Assembly: GCA_036003885.1 (NCBI GenBank)
Contig: DASYSA010000249.1
Coordinates: forward strand, 1-5,600
Origin: DASYSA01 sp036003885
GTDB lineage: Bacteria; Acidobacteriota; Blastocatellia; UBA7656
DNA length: 5,600 bases
Reading direction: 5' to 3'
Below the pieces are notes generated by a model, which worked only from the letters and a program-made list of their open reading frames with translations, was not told the origin of the DNA and searched no databases. Below, in pieces: positions 5,377 through 5,600 of the stretch; positions within the stretch are counted from its first letter, which is position 1, and the number at the start of each line of letters is the position of its first letter. Made by a program: the position numbers and the translations under genes.

Positions 5377-5600
5377 TCCCAGGAAGTAGATCAGGGCTGC
5401 AATCACTGCCAACAAGAACCAGACCAGGAAGAAGATCTTCCAGAAGCTGTACGGACGATCTCCTTGAACCTCCCCGGTTCGCGCGTTGACCAGCACCTGA
5501 TACACCTTCTCTCTGAAGCGGTATGCCCCAATGAAGACCGGTAAGAGCAGATGCTTGAAGGTGACGGCAGAGTAAGAAGTCACTATCTCATGGATCCGCT
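5368..5600 (-). CDS. C-terminal part of a membrane-anchored protein, 5'-partial
   Basis: Seventy-six complete residues are visible and the frame stays open to the window edge; the GTG at 5581-5583 is most likely an internal Val. The fragment has a YSAVTFKHLLLPVFIGAY segment, then KVYQVLVNARTGEVQGDRP, and ends in one hydrophobic helix (about the last 24 residues, FFLVWFLLAVIAALIYFL) with the short tail GNR. From memory, this ending (HLLLPV, AYRF, VNARTGEVQG, then a membrane helix) occurs in bacterial proteins with an N-terminal zinc-ribbon/TFIIB-like region, annotated only as hypothetical or, doubtfully, as helicase-related. The zinc ribbon cannot be checked because it would lie outside the window. 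It is co-directional with mqnE, 99 bp ahead of it. The gene is secure; its function is unknown. Confidence 0.8.
   Translation of the reverse strand, partial: RIHEIVTSYSAVTFKHLLLPVFIGAYRFREKVYQVLVNARTGEVQGDRPYSFWKIFFLVWFLLAVIAALIYFLGNR

Overview
This window looks like an ordinary stretch of bacterial chromosome with a moderately high GC content. The genes are single or in small units, on both strands, and there are no mobile elements, RNA genes or CRISPR arrays. The combination suggests an Acidobacteriota-like bacterium (perhaps Blastocatellia): aminofutalosine synthase, an RpiA-type isomerase, a short single-domain [2Fe-2S] protein and a TetR gene divergent from an MDR oxidoreductase. That placement comes from recalled family resemblance, not from a search, and is only moderately likely. 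MqnE itself does indicate an organism that makes menaquinone by the futalosine route.

Layout. Bases 1-549 (+) hold the 3' part of a LOG/SLOG-type nucleotide-binding protein whose start lies outside the window. A hypothetical protein gene (498-893, -) runs toward it and overlaps its 3' end by 52 bp. It has a plausible extended -10 promoter of its own. Next come rpiA (1015-1692, +) and, 104 bp later, a small [2Fe-2S] ferredoxin-like protein. The latter is best started at a GTG at 1797, behind a strong Shine-Dalgarno. Its 3' end overlaps by 17 bp the 3' end of a convergent TetR-family regulator gene (2107-2739, -).

A 327-bp intergenic region (2740-3066) separates the tetR-type gene from a divergent zinc-type MDR oxidoreductase gene (3067-4095, +). 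It carries a good promoter facing each way, and a 10-bp sequence present once upstream of each promoter in the same orientation relative to it. Convergent with the oxidoreductase gene, 24 bp away, is mqnE (4120-5268, -). It has its own promoter and an ATG start preferable to an in-frame TTG 12 bases upstream. The window ends inside a gene (5368-5600, -) encoding the C-terminus of a protein with one terminal membrane segment.

How the genes relate. RpiA belongs to the pentose phosphate pathway and MqnE to menaquinone biosynthesis; no other genes of either pathway are present. The only functional linkage the layout suggests is TetR regulation of the divergent oxidoreductase and of itself, which is inference. 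I found no convincing new multi-gene system. The points most worth a second look are the shared element in the divergent control region, the stand-alone [2Fe-2S] protein, the oxidoreductase that keeps its structural-zinc lobe but lacks catalytic-zinc ligands, and the convergent coding overlaps.
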